Part shown: positions 11,431 to 22,020 of the stretch, piece by piece
Layout: each line of letters starts with the position of its first letter
Numbering within the stretch: the first letter of the stretch is position 1
NCBI GenBank assembly: GCA_947259105.1
Contig: CAMYKU010000001.1
Span: forward strand, 1-64,000
From: an uncultured Alphaproteobacteria bacterium
Lineage (GTDB): Bacteria; Pseudomonadota; Alphaproteobacteria; UBA8366; JADFVY01
DNA length: 64,000 nucleotides
Reading direction: 5' to 3'
Notes under the pieces: generated by a model
Told to the model about the DNA's origin: nothing
What the model saw: the letters and a program-made list of their open reading frames with translations, nothing else
The model's database searches: none
Program-made: the position numbers and the translations under genes

Positions 11431-12063
11431 TCACAGCGCCTTCGCCTTGTAGCCGCAGAGGTCGTTGACCACGCAGGAAGGGCAATCCGGCTTGCGCGCC
11501 TTGCACACATAGCGCCCGTGCAGGATGAGCCAGTGGTGGGCGTGCAGCTTGTACTTCTGCGGCACCGCCTTCTCCAGCTTCTGTTCGACCGCCAGCGGCG
11601 TCTTGCCGGGGGCGAGGCCGGTGCGGTTGCCGACCCGGAAGATATGGGTGTCGACGGCGATGGTCGGCTCGGCGAAGGCAATGTTGAGGACGACATTGGC
11701 GGTCTTGCGGCCAACTCCGGGCAGCGTCTCCAGCGCCGCGCGGTCCCGCGGGACGGCGCCGCCATGCGCGTCGATCAGCATCCGGCTGAGCGCGATCACG
11801 TTCTTCGCCTTGGTGTTGAACAGCCCGATGGTCCGGATGTAGTCGCGCAGCCTGGCTTCGCCCAGCGCCACCATCTTCTGCGGCGTGTCCGCCACCTTGA
11901 ACAGCGGGCCGGTCGCCTTGTTCACCCCGACGTCGGTCGCCTGCGCCGACAGCACCACGGCGACCAGCAGCGTATACGGGTTGATGTATTCCAGCTCGCC
12001 GCGCGGGTCGGGATTGCGTTCCTCGAGCCGCCGGAAGAATTCCTCGATATCCGCCTTCTTCAT
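11431..12063 (-). CDS. nth: Endonuclease III
   Basis: LETLPGVGRKTANVVLNIAF HhH motif, C-terminal 4Cys Fe-S cluster CKARKPDCPSCVVNDLC. Confidence 0.97.
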   Translation of the reverse strand: MKKADIEEFFRRLEERNPDPRGELEYINPYTLLVAVVLSAQATDVGVNKATGPLFKVADTPQKMVALGEARLRDYIRTIGLFNTKAKNVIALSRMLIDAHGGAVPRDRAALETLPGVGRKTANVVLNIAFAEPTIAVDTHIFRVGNRTGLAPGKTPLAVEQKLEKAVPQKYKLHAHHWLILHGRYVCKARKPDCPSCVVNDLCGYKAKAL

Positions 12064-12125
12064 GGCCGCGAGATTAGCCGCAGGCCGGTGCATCGCCAAG
12101 GCCCGTGACCCTTGTCCGCGCGAAA

Positions 12126-12160
12126 CAACCCCATGCACCGGCGTTTTCTGCGGGTTTCAG
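12126..12160 (-). repeat. 35-bp dispersed motif, copy 1 (upstream of nth)
   Basis: Reverse complement ctgaaacccgcagaaaacgccggtgcatggggttg; 32/35 match to 43992-44026. Confidence 0.8.
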
Positions 12161-12226
12161 GCCCCCGTCGCACGGCCATCGGAGAGGACTCTGGACAGCG
12201 GGCACTGGGCGGAATAGCCTCGATCC

Positions 12227-12757
12227 ATGGCGGGTAGAGAGGATCGGGACCGCGCGTCCCGGGAGAGCGGCGGCCGCGTGTTTTTCGACGCGGTGCTGCA
12301 TCCCCATCGCAGCCTGACACGGCGCGGATTCGCCGTGGTCATGGCGATCGCCGCGGCCGGGCTGTTCGCGGTGGGGCTGCTGTTCCTGCTGCTGGGGGCC
12401 TGGCCGGTGATCGGATTCTGCGGCTTGGAAGTGCTGCTTCTGTATATCGCGTTACGCGTCAGTTTCCGCGATGCCCGGGCCTCGGAGCGGATCCGGCTCA
12501 GCGATTCCGGGCTGGAGATCAGCCGCCTGACGCCGGACGGCGCGGTGGCGGGGACCTGGCGCTTCCCGCCGAACTGGCTGCGCGTGACCATGGAGGAACC
12601 ACCGCGGCACGACAGCAAGCTGATACTGTCGAGCCACGGGCGGAACCTCGTCATCGGCCGCTTCCTTACCCCCGACGAGCGCGCCGAACTGGCGGCTGCG
12701 TTGCGCGCGGCGCTGGACCGCTGGCGCTGCAAACCGAACCCCTGCGCCGCGGCCTGA
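12227..12757 (+). CDS. DUF2244 family membrane protein
   Basis: VFFDAVLHPHRSLTRRGF, two TM helices, SHGRNLVIGRFLTPDER. Confidence 0.82.
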   Translation: MAGREDRDRASRESGGRVFFDAVLHPHRSLTRRGFAVVMAIAAAGLFAVGLLFLLLGAWPVIGFCGLEVLLLYIALRVSFRDARASERIRLSDSGLEISRLTPDGAVAGTWRFPPNWLRVTMEEPPRHDSKLILSSHGRNLVIGRFLTPDERAELAAALRAALDRWRCKPNPCAAA

Positions 12758-12809
12758 GAGCCCGGACCGGAGTATGTTGTTGTTTTCACGGGCCAGGCTC
12801 TGATCCGCC

Positions 12810-13718
12810 GTGCCGACCCAACCGTCCCGGCCGGGCGCCGTCGAGATCGCCCTCCTGCTCTCGCTCGCCACGATCTGGAGCTCGTCCTTCGCCTTCATCA
12901 AGGTCGCGGTCGAGACGGTGCCGCCGCTCTCGGTGGCGGCCGGGCGCCTCCTGCTGGCCGCGGTGCTGATCGTCGCCGTGACCCGGCTGCGCGGCCTGAA
13001 ATTCCCGCGCGAGAAAGGCCTGTGGCCGAAATTCTTCGCCATCGGCCTGTTCGGCAACGCGCTGCCCTTCTTCCTGATCAGCTGGGGCGAGGTGACGATC
13101 GACAGCGGGCTGGCGGCGATCCTGATGGCGGCGATGCCGCTGGCGACGCTGGTGCTGGCGCATTTCTTCACCAGCGACGAGCGCATGAACCCGGCGCGCG
13201 TGCTTGGCGTGTTCCTTGGCTTCGGCGGGGTCCTGGTGCTGATCGGCCCGGCCGCGCTGGCCGGGCTCGGCGACGAGGCGATCCGCCAGACCGCCGTGGC
13301 CGGCGGCGCCGTCTGCTACGCCATCGCCACGGTCACGGCGCGGCGGCTGCCGAGGATGCCGCTGTTCGTCAGCAGCGCCGGTGCGCTGATCGCCTCGGTC
13401 GTGCTGTCGCTGCCGCTGGCGTTGCTGATCGACCGGCCCTGGGCGCTGTCGCCCTCGCCGGAATCGCTCGGCGCGGTGGTGGTGCTCGGGCTGTTCCCGA
13501 CGGCGCTCGCCATGCTGATGTATTTCGCCCTCTTGCAGCGCACCGGCGCCACCTTCATCGCGCTCAACAACTACCTGATCCCCAGCCTCGGCGTGATCTG
13601 GGGCATCCTGTTCCTCGGCGAAGCGCTGTCGCCGCGCGCCATCCTCGCCCTCGCCATCATCCTCGCCGGCATCGCGGTGACCCGCATCGGCATGCGGCAG
13701 GGCGCGCCGAAGGCGTAG
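12810..13718 (+). CDS. EamA/DMT superfamily transporter
   Basis: ATIWSSSFAFIKVAVETVPP, ten predicted TM helices. Confidence 0.92.
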   Translation: MPTQPSRPGAVEIALLLSLATIWSSSFAFIKVAVETVPPLSVAAGRLLLAAVLIVAVTRLRGLKFPREKGLWPKFFAIGLFGNALPFFLISWGEVTIDSGLAAILMAAMPLATLVLAHFFTSDERMNPARVLGVFLGFGGVLVLIGPAALAGLGDEAIRQTAVAGGAVCYAIATVTARRLPRMPLFVSSAGALIASVVLSLPLALLIDRPWALSPSPESLGAVVVLGLFPTALAMLMYFALLQRTGATFIALNNYLIPSLGVIWGILFLGEALSPRAILALAIILAGIAVTRIGMRQGAPKA

Positions 13719-13719
13719 T

Positions 13720-13809
13720 TTGATTAACCACAGAGACACAGAGACACAGAGAGGGCGGTGAATCCGAAATCCCCTCTGTGTCTCTGTGTCTCTGTGGTTA
13801 TCTAATCAA
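13720..13809. repeat. Inverted repeat of CACAGAGA type (copy 1)
   Basis: ttgattaaccacagagacacagagacacagagaggg ... cccctctgtgtctctgtgtctctgtggttatctaatcaa. Confidence 0.95.
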
Positions 13810-13829
13810 TTCAAACAGGTCGGCGGATT

Positions 13830-14645
13830 TCAGGTCTCGAGTCCCAGCACATCGCGCATCGAGTACAGCCCCGGCTTGCGCCCCTTCGTCCACAGCGCGG
13901 CGCGCACCGCGCCGGCGGCGAAGAGCTGGCGGCTGGAGGCCCTGTGGGTGAGCTCGATGCGCTCGCCGGCGCCGGCGAAGACCACCGTGTGGTCGCCGAC
14001 CACGTCGCCGCCGCGCAGCGTCGCGAAGCCGATCTCGCCGCGCGGCCGGGCCCCGGTGTGGCCCTCCCGCGCCAGCCGCGCCGCGGTGTCGAGGTCGACA
14101 TTGCGGCCGGACGCCGCCGCCCGGCCGAGCCCCAGCGCCGTGCCGGACGGCGCATCGACCTTGTGGCGGTGATGCATCTCGAGGATCTCGATGTCATAGG
14201 ATTCGTCCAGCGTGCGGGCGACCTGCTCGACCAGCGCCATCAGCAGGGTCACGCCGGCGCTCATGTTCGGGGCGACGACGACCGGCACGTGGCGCGCGGC
14301 GCCGCGCAGCGCCTCCCTGTGGCTGTCGGTGAGGCCCGTGGTGCCGATCACCATGGCGGCGCCGGCCTGGGCCGCGAGCTCCGCATGCATCACCGTCGCA
14401 TCGGGCGCGGTGAAGTCGATCACCGCGTCGACGTGGGCAATCATCGCCGCCGCATCGTCGCCGACCGTAACGCCAACCTCGCCGATCCCGGCCAGCATCC
14501 CGGCATCCTGGCCGATCGCCTCGCTGCCCGGCCGTTCGGTCGCGCCGGCCAGCGCGCAGTCCACGCTCTCACCGGCCTGGCGCACCAGCATCCGGCCCAT
14601 GCGCCCGGCGGCGCCGACGACGCCGATTTTCATCTTTCTGGCCAT
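13830..14645 (-). CDS. dapB: 4-hydroxy-tetrahydrodipicolinate reductase
   Basis: KIGVVGAAGRMGRMLVRQ, EMHHRHKVDAPSGTAL. Confidence 0.97.
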   Translation of the reverse strand: MARKMKIGVVGAAGRMGRMLVRQAGESVDCALAGATERPGSEAIGQDAGMLAGIGEVGVTVGDDAAAMIAHVDAVIDFTAPDATVMHAELAAQAGAAMVIGTTGLTDSHREALRGAARHVPVVVAPNMSAGVTLLMALVEQVARTLDESYDIEILEMHHRHKVDAPSGTALGLGRAAASGRNVDLDTAARLAREGHTGARPRGEIGFATLRGGDVVGDHTVVFAGAGERIELTHRASSRQLFAAGAVRAALWTKGRKPGLYSMRDVLGLET

Positions 14646-14754
14646 GGCAGCATGCTCCCCGCCCGGTGATCTCCGGCGCTGTTAAAGCATATTCGCGGCG
14701 GCGAGGCGAGGGGGCGCGGATGGGCGGGCGCTGCTGTTCCGGCCGCGATCGGTG

Positions 14755-14910
14755 ATGCAGGTGGTCGTGCAGTGCGGCGACGCGGTCGGCGCCTGCACCC
14801 AGGCGATCGAGCGCGCCGTGCGAAACATCCGGTTCCGGCGCAAGGCGCAGGACGACATCGTCGTGGGCACGGGCGCATCGCCGCCCGAAGACAGGCGGGA
14901 CGACACATAG
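14755..14910 (+). CDS. Short hypothetical protein (51 aa), not in the supplied ORF track
   Basis: MQVVVQCGDAVGACTQAIERAVRNIRFRRKAQDDIVVGTGASPPEDRRDDT; strongly G/C-biased third positions. Confidence 0.35.
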   Translation: MQVVVQCGDAVGACTQAIERAVRNIRFRRKAQDDIVVGTGASPPEDRRDDT

Positions 14911-14951
14911 GGCGTTTCAAGATTGTCTGGATCCGAACTTGCGGCAGTTGT

Positions 14952-15060
14952 GCGACCTCATACTTCGAGACGCCCCTGCGGGGCTCCTCAGCATGAGGCT
15001 CAAACGTTTATGCCCTCATGCTGAGGAGGGCCGAAGGCCCGTCTCGAAGTATGAGGTCGC
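14952..15060. repeat. Long inverted repeat, alphaproteobacterial CTCATGCTGAGGAG...TCTCGAAG type
   Basis: gcgacctcatacttcgagacg / cgtctcgaagtatgaggtcgc outer arms; cctcagcatgagg / cctcatgctgagg inner arms. Confidence 0.93.
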
Positions 15061-15110
15061 GAGGCGCCGGTGCCGATCAAACTTGAAAAGCTCCAGTCGT
15101 GCGGGCCGGC

Positions 15111-16247
15111 CTACTCGGTCAGGTCGTCCCAGAATTCCTTCACCTTGGCGAAGAAGCCATGATGTTCGGGCTGGTGCTTGGAATGGCCGCCGCCGGCCTT
15201 GTCGAACTCCTCGAGCAGCTCCCTCTGGCGCTTCGTCAGCTTGACCGGGGTTTCCACCTGCGCCTCGATATACATGTCGCCGCGGCTCTTCGAGCGCAGC
15301 ACCGCCATGCCCTTGTTGCGCAGGCGCAGGCGGTGGCCGGTCTGCGCACCGGCGGGGATGTTGACCTTGGCCCGGCCGCCTTCGATGGTCGGCACCTCGA
15401 TGGCGCCGCCGAGCGTGGCCACCGTCATCGGCAGCGGCACCCGGCAATACAGGTCGGCCCCCTCGCGCCGGAACAGCGGATGCGGCGCCACCGACAGGAA
15501 GATATAGAGGTCGCCCGGCGGGCCGCCGCGCAGCCCGGCCTCGCCCTCGCCGGGGACGCGGATCCGGTTGCCGTCCTCGACGCCCGGCGGGATCTTCACG
15601 GCCAGGGTCTTTTCCTTGCGCTCGCGCCCGGTGCCGCGGCAGGTCGCGCAGGGATGGTCGATCACCCGGCCCTGGCCCTGGCAGCTCGGGCAGGTACGCT
15701 CGATGGTGAAGAAGCCCTGCTGCGCACGCACCCGGCCGGCGCCCTGGCAGGTCGGGCAGGACACCGGCTGCGCCCCGCCTTCCGCGCCGGAGCCGCTGCA
15801 GGCGGTGCAGGCGACCGAGGTCGGCAGGTGGACTTCCGGCTCCCGCCCGCGGAACGCATCCTCCAGCGAGATTTCCATGTTGTAGCGCAGGTCGGCGCCG
15901 CGCGTCGCCGTATTGCCGCGCCGCGCACCGGTAAAGTCGCCGAACATCTCGTCGAAGATGTCGGCGAAGCCGGAGGCGAAATCGAAACCGCCGCGGCCGG
16001 CGCCGGGCCCGGCGCCGCCATTCTCGAACGCGGCGTGCCCATAACGGTCGTAGGCCGCGCGTTTCTGATCGTCCTTGAGGATTTCGTAGGCTTCGTTGAC
16101 TTCCTTGAAGCGCGCTTCGGCGGCCTTGTCGTCGGGATTGCGGTCCGGGTGGCACTCCATCGCAATCTTGCGGTAGGCCGATTTCAGGCTCGCCGCGTCG
16201 GCGTCCCGCGATACGCCCAGGAGATCGTAATAGTCCGCCTTCTCCAT
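15111..16247 (-). CDS. dnaJ: Chaperone DnaJ
   Basis: [34 protein letters not shown], four CxxCxGxG zinc-finger repeats. Confidence 0.98.
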   Translation of the reverse strand: MEKADYYDLLGVSRDADAASLKSAYRKIAMECHPDRNPDDKAAEARFKEVNEAYEILKDDQKRAAYDRYGHAAFENGGAGPGAGRGGFDFASGFADIFDEMFGDFTGARRGNTATRGADLRYNMEISLEDAFRGREPEVHLPTSVACTACSGSGAEGGAQPVSCPTCQGAGRVRAQQGFFTIERTCPSCQGQGRVIDHPCATCRGTGRERKEKTLAVKIPPGVEDGNRIRVPGEGEAGLRGGPPGDLYIFLSVAPHPLFRREGADLYCRVPLPMTVATLGGAIEVPTIEGGRAKVNIPAGAQTGHRLRLRNKGMAVLRSKSRGDMYIEAQVETPVKLTKRQRELLEEFDKAGGGHSKHQPEHHGFFAKVKEFWDDLTE

Positions 16248-16259
16248 CCCAAACCCCTG

Positions 16260-16363
16260 GAGCGGGTCGCGACTGATCGCGCTCACGATCAATCGCGTGA
16301 ATCCGCTCGACATCAATAAACTAGAGCCGATTCACCGGCTTGGCGGATCGCCGAAGGCGATTC
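16260..16363. repeat. Dispersed hairpin repeat (copy 1; second copy 32840-32941)
   Basis: agcgggtcgcgactgatcgcgctcacgatcaatcgcgtgaatccgctc ... gccgattcaccggcttggcggatcgccgaaggcg. Confidence 0.75.
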
Positions 16364-16479
16364 CACGCAACCCGGATCGGGTCTAGTACCCGCCAAAACC
16401 GGCACGGCCCCGGCGGCCTGGGGCCACCGGGGATCTGCCGGAACTCGATCGTGCGCCGTGCCGCGGCACGGCGGGGCCG

Positions 16480-18402
<1,923 letters not shown>

Positions 18403-18525
18403 CTTCTCGTTTCCTTTTCAGCGGGCGCCGGAGACCCGATCCGTCGGCGCCGTCCGGTACCCCCGTGGGGTTTGAAAAAACAGAACTTTCTAATGCGCGC
18501 CCCGTACCGGAGCGCCTCAGAGGGC

Positions 18526-18554
18526 TATATAGGAAAGGGTTCGAGGGCGTACAA
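18526..18554 (-). promoter_or_regulatory. Candidate sigma70-type promoter for dnaK (TTGTAC-N17-TATATA)
   Basis: Reverse complement of tatata(18526-18531)-17 nt-gtacaa(18549-18554), ~120 nt upstream of the dnaK start. Confidence 0.45.
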
Positions 18555-18630
18555 CCTTCGGCATGGCAATTTCGCTTATGCGTGCCGCGCGGGCTGCGCG
18601 GCGGGGCAAACCGGGCTATTTTGCGGGCAC

Positions 18631-19512
18631 ATGATCGTTTCGGCAAGCTACCGCACCGACATCCCCGCGTTCTACGGCGACTGGTTCATGAACCGGATCG
18701 CCGCCGGCGATGCGCGGGTCGCCAGCCCGTATGGCGGGCGGCCCTACCGCGTGTCGTTGCGGCAAGGCGCGGTCGACGGGTTCGTGTTGTGGACCCGCAA
18801 TATCGGGCCGCTGGCCGGCCGCCTGCCGGAGGTCGCGGCGATCGCGCCCTTCGCGGTGCAGTTCACGGTGACCGGTTATCCGCGCGCGCTCGAGCCCGGC
18901 GTCATCGATACGGAGGCCGCGATCGCCCAGATCCGCGATCTGGCCCGGGTCTGGGGCAGGCGCGCGGTGGTCTGGCGGTACGATCCCGTCGTCGATACCG
19001 GCCTCACCGGCCCGGCATGGCATCGCGGCAATTTCGCCGCCCTGGCCGCGGCGCTGGACGGCGCGGTCGACGAGGTCGTGGTGTCGTTCGCGCAGATCTA
19101 CGCCAAGACACGGCGCAACCTCGACGCCGCCGCGCGGCGGCACGGATTTTCCTGGCGCGATCCCGAAGCCGGGGAAAAGCGGGCCCTGATCGGCGGCCTG
19201 GCCGCGATCGCGGCGGCGCACGGCATGCGGCTGACGGTCTGCACCCAGCCGGAGTATGTCGTCGAGGGCGCGGAACCGGCACGCTGCATCGACGCGGCCC
19301 GGCTGTCGGATATCGCCGGCCGGACGATAACGGCGCGGGTCAGGGGCAACCGCCCGGGCTGCCTGTGCCACGAGTCGCGCGACATCGGGGCCTACGATTC
19401 GTGCCCGCAGGGCTGCGCCTACTGCTATGCGGTATCGAGCCGCGCCGCGGCGAAGCGGTTCCTGGCGGCGCATGACGCCGGGGCGGACAGTCTTGACAGG
19501 ATATCGGGCTAG
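18631..19512 (+). CDS. DUF1848 family protein with C-terminal Cys cluster
   Basis: IVSASYRTDIPAFYGDWF N-terminus; CLCHESRDIGAYDSCPQGCAYCYA. Confidence 0.85.
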   Translation: MIVSASYRTDIPAFYGDWFMNRIAAGDARVASPYGGRPYRVSLRQGAVDGFVLWTRNIGPLAGRLPEVAAIAPFAVQFTVTGYPRALEPGVIDTEAAIAQIRDLARVWGRRAVVWRYDPVVDTGLTGPAWHRGNFAALAAALDGAVDEVVVSFAQIYAKTRRNLDAAARRHGFSWRDPEAGEKRALIGGLAAIAAAHGMRLTVCTQPEYVVEGAEPARCIDAARLSDIAGRTITARVRGNRPGCLCHESRDIGAYDSCPQGCAYCYAVSSRAAAKRFLAAHDAGADSLDRISG

Positions 19513-19907
19513 ACGAGGAACCCTTCGCTGCCGCGCCAGTTATGGTGACAGCTGCGGCAGTGGCGCCGCCGGCTCTGGACCAATAGCGGCACGAACAAGG
19601 GCCACACTGTGAGCAGCAATAAAACCCAGGACGCCGGCCGGAAAATATTGTCCGAGCCGCAGGCCGGGCAATGCTCGTCCTCGGGAACATCGATCTTTTC
19701 AGACAGATCGGAAAGCAAGCGACTTGCGGCGTCGAAATCATTCTCCGGCACCATCAGCCGGATGCCGCCGAGCGCCAACAAAGAGAACCAGTTCATGTGG
19801 CAGAGGCGATCATCGAACAGAAACGCGGGAATGCCGTGATGCGTGAGGAAGGCCCGGGCACCGACGGCACCCGCTTCATCGTAATGCGTCGAAACGGTCA
19901 CGAGCAT
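19509..19907 (-). CDS. DUF2007-like protein with C-terminal TM and zinc-ribbon cysteines
   Basis: MLVTVSTHYDEAGAVGARAFLTHHGIPAFLFDD...GGIRLMVPENDFDAA...HCPACGSDN...HCRSCHHNW. Confidence 0.75.
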   Translation of the reverse strand: MLVTVSTHYDEAGAVGARAFLTHHGIPAFLFDDRLCHMNWFSLLALGGIRLMVPENDFDAASRLLSDLSEKIDVPEDEHCPACGSDNIFRPASWVLLLLTVWPLFVPLLVQSRRRHCRSCHHNWRGSEGFLV

Positions 19908-20176
19908 GGGTGCGTCGCCCAGACTATACGCCGGTTGCCGACATAGTTTGGCCAATCCAGCGGCTCGGGTGCCGGTTCGAGCACTCGCACGGCCACTTCG
20001 AGGCAATCCTCCGGAACCATCAGCCTGAAACCCGCGAACGCGGCGCCCGGGACCCAGTTTCCGCCCAGATTCTCATCGAACAGAAAAACGGGAATATCAT
20101 GCGCCTCTAACGCCGACTTCGCGATCTGCGCTTCGGCGAAATCGTTGAATGTCTTGAGCTGAACTAGCCCCGCCAT
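19898..20176 (-). CDS. DUF2007 family protein
   Basis: QLKTFNDFAEAQIAKSALEAHDIPVFLFDENLGGNWVPGAAFAGFRLMVPEDCLEVA. Confidence 0.8.
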   Translation of the reverse strand: MAGLVQLKTFNDFAEAQIAKSALEAHDIPVFLFDENLGGNWVPGAAFAGFRLMVPEDCLEVAVRVLEPAPEPLDWPNYVGNRRIVWATHPCS

Positions 20177-20185
20177 CAAAGCCGC

Positions 20186-20875
20186 CTATTCAGGTTTTTC
20201 CGCGCCGGCCGCAGCGCTGTCATCGGCCGGTTTCTCGGCCTTCGGTCCGCCCTTGGAGACGCCGACCATGGCGGGGCGCAGCAGGCGGTCGCGCAGGCGG
20301 TAGCCGGGCTGCATGAGCTGGACGACGGTCCCGGCGGGCTTTTCCGGATCCTCGAGCTCGAACATGGCCTGGTGGAAGTTGTGGTCGAAGGGCTCGCCGA
20401 CCGGCTCCAGCTTCTCGATGGCCTGGCGGGCGAACGCGTCGAGGAAATCCTTTTCGATCAGCTCGACCCCGGTGATCAGGTCCTTCGCCCAGTCGGCGCC
20501 GTCACGGCGCGCGTCCTCCGGCAGCGCCTCGAGCGCGCGGCGCAGATTGTCGGCCACGCTGAGCAGTTCGCGGGCGAGGCCCACGGCGCCGTATTTCGCC
20601 GCTTCCTGGCGGTCGCGGTCGGCCCGGCGGCGGGTGTTCTCGGCCTCGGCCAACGCGCGCAGGAGTTGATCCTTGAGCGCCGCGGTTTCCGCCCCGAGCT
20701 CGGCGATGCGGTCCTCCGGCGCCGGGCCGGCGCCGTCACCGGTGGCGAACTCGGTGGTCTGGTTGGCGTCGGCCAGGGCCTCTTCCGCGGCCTCGGCCTC
20801 GGCTTGCGCGCGCGCCACCGCTTCGGCTTCACGCTCGGCCTCCGTCTTGTCGGCAGCCTTCTTCTTCTCGGTCAT
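20186..20875 (-). CDS. grpE: Nucleotide exchange factor GrpE
   Basis: RALAEAENTRRRADRDRQEAAKYG, FDHNFHQAMFELEDPEKPAGTVVQLMQPGYRLRDRLLRPAMVGV. Confidence 0.97.
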   Translation of the reverse strand: MTEKKKAADKTEAEREAEAVARAQAEAEAAEEALADANQTTEFATGDGAGPAPEDRIAELGAETAALKDQLLRALAEAENTRRRADRDRQEAAKYGAVGLARELLSVADNLRRALEALPEDARRDGADWAKDLITGVELIEKDFLDAFARQAIEKLEPVGEPFDHNFHQAMFELEDPEKPAGTVVQLMQPGYRLRDRLLRPAMVGVSKGGPKAEKPADDSAAAGAEKPE

Positions 20876-20902
20876 GGGGGTCCTTCTCGTTTCAGCGGAT
20901 TG

Positions 20903-21937
20903 CTAACCGATCACAGAGCTGATCAGCTTGGCGGTGTAGTCGACCATCGGGATGATCCGGCCGTAGTTCATGCGGGTCGGCCCGATCACGCCGATCGCGC
21001 CGACCAGCTTTTCCTCCCGGTTGGTATAGGGGGCGATGATCATCGATGCGCCGGCCAGCGTAAACAGCTCGTTCTCGGCGCCGATGAAGATCTGCACGCC
21101 CTCGGCGATGTCGGCCGCGTCGAGCAGCCTGATCAGCGCCTCCTTGGTTTCCAGCGCCTCGAACAGGGCCCGGATCTGCTCCAGGTCGGCGAGGCCGCCG
21201 ACGTCGTCCAGCAGGTTCGCCTGGCCGCGCACGATGAGGACGCCGGACCCGGAATCCTCGGACCAGGTCGCAAGGCCCGCCTCGACGACCTTGCGGGTCA
21301 ACTCGTCGATCCGGCTGCGCTGGCTCGTGATCTCCGCAAGGATCTCCGCGCGCGCTTCGTGCAGCGTCCGGCCGACCAGCTTGGCGGCCATGAAGTTGCT
21401 GGCCTCGACCAGGCTGGACGCGGGCATGCCGAGCGGCAGGTCGATCACCCGGTTCTCGACGCCGCCGTTCTCGTCGACCATCACCACGAGGGCCCGGCCC
21501 GGACCCAGATTGACGAACTCGATATGCTTGAGCCGCAGGTTGTGCTTCGGCGCCATCACCAGACCGGCGCAGTGCGACAGGCCGGAGAGCAGGGCGGTCG
21601 CCTCCTCCAGCACCTGCGGCACGCTGCGGCCGGCGACCTTGCACTGGCTGTCGATGTTGCCGCGTTCGTCCTTGGTCAGCGCCCCGACCTGCAGGATGCC
21701 GTCGACGAACAGGCGCAGGCCCTGCTCGGTCGGCAGGCGGCCGGCCGAGGTGTGCGGCGCGAACAGCAGTCCGAACTCTTCCAGGTCCGCCATGACGTTG
21801 CGGATCGTCGCCGGCGACAGCGCCATGCCGAGGCGGCGCGACAGCGTGCGCGAGCCGACCGGCTCGCCGGTCTCGACATAGGCTTCGACGACGTGCCGCA
21901 GGATCTCGCGGGACCGCTCGTTGAGTTCGGTTATCAT
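20903..21937 (-). CDS. hrcA: Heat-inducible transcription repressor HrcA
   Basis: VEAYVETGEPVGSRTLSRRLGMALSPATIRNVMADLEEFGLL; C-terminal MNYGRIIPMVDYTAKLIS. Confidence 0.98.
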   Translation of the reverse strand: MITELNERSREILRHVVEAYVETGEPVGSRTLSRRLGMALSPATIRNVMADLEEFGLLFAPHTSAGRLPTEQGLRLFVDGILQVGALTKDERGNIDSQCKVAGRSVPQVLEEATALLSGLSHCAGLVMAPKHNLRLKHIEFVNLGPGRALVVMVDENGGVENRVIDLPLGMPASSLVEASNFMAAKLVGRTLHEARAEILAEITSQRSRIDELTRKVVEAGLATWSEDSGSGVLIVRGQANLLDDVGGLADLEQIRALFEALETKEALIRLLDAADIAEGVQIFIGAENELFTLAGASMIIAPYTNREEKLVGAIGVIGPTRMNYGRIIPMVDYTAKLISSVIG

Positions 21938-22020
21938 GATGCCGCGAATGTAGTGAGCGCCCCGGCGAGCGTCAATGCGTGACGGAAGCTGGACGCGGCC
22001 CGCCGCAGCGGCTAGAACGT

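Noticed and set aside
13720-13809. Possible CRISPR because of repeated cacagaga units
   Set aside because: Short direct units without unique spacers, arranged as an inverted repeat; no cas genes.
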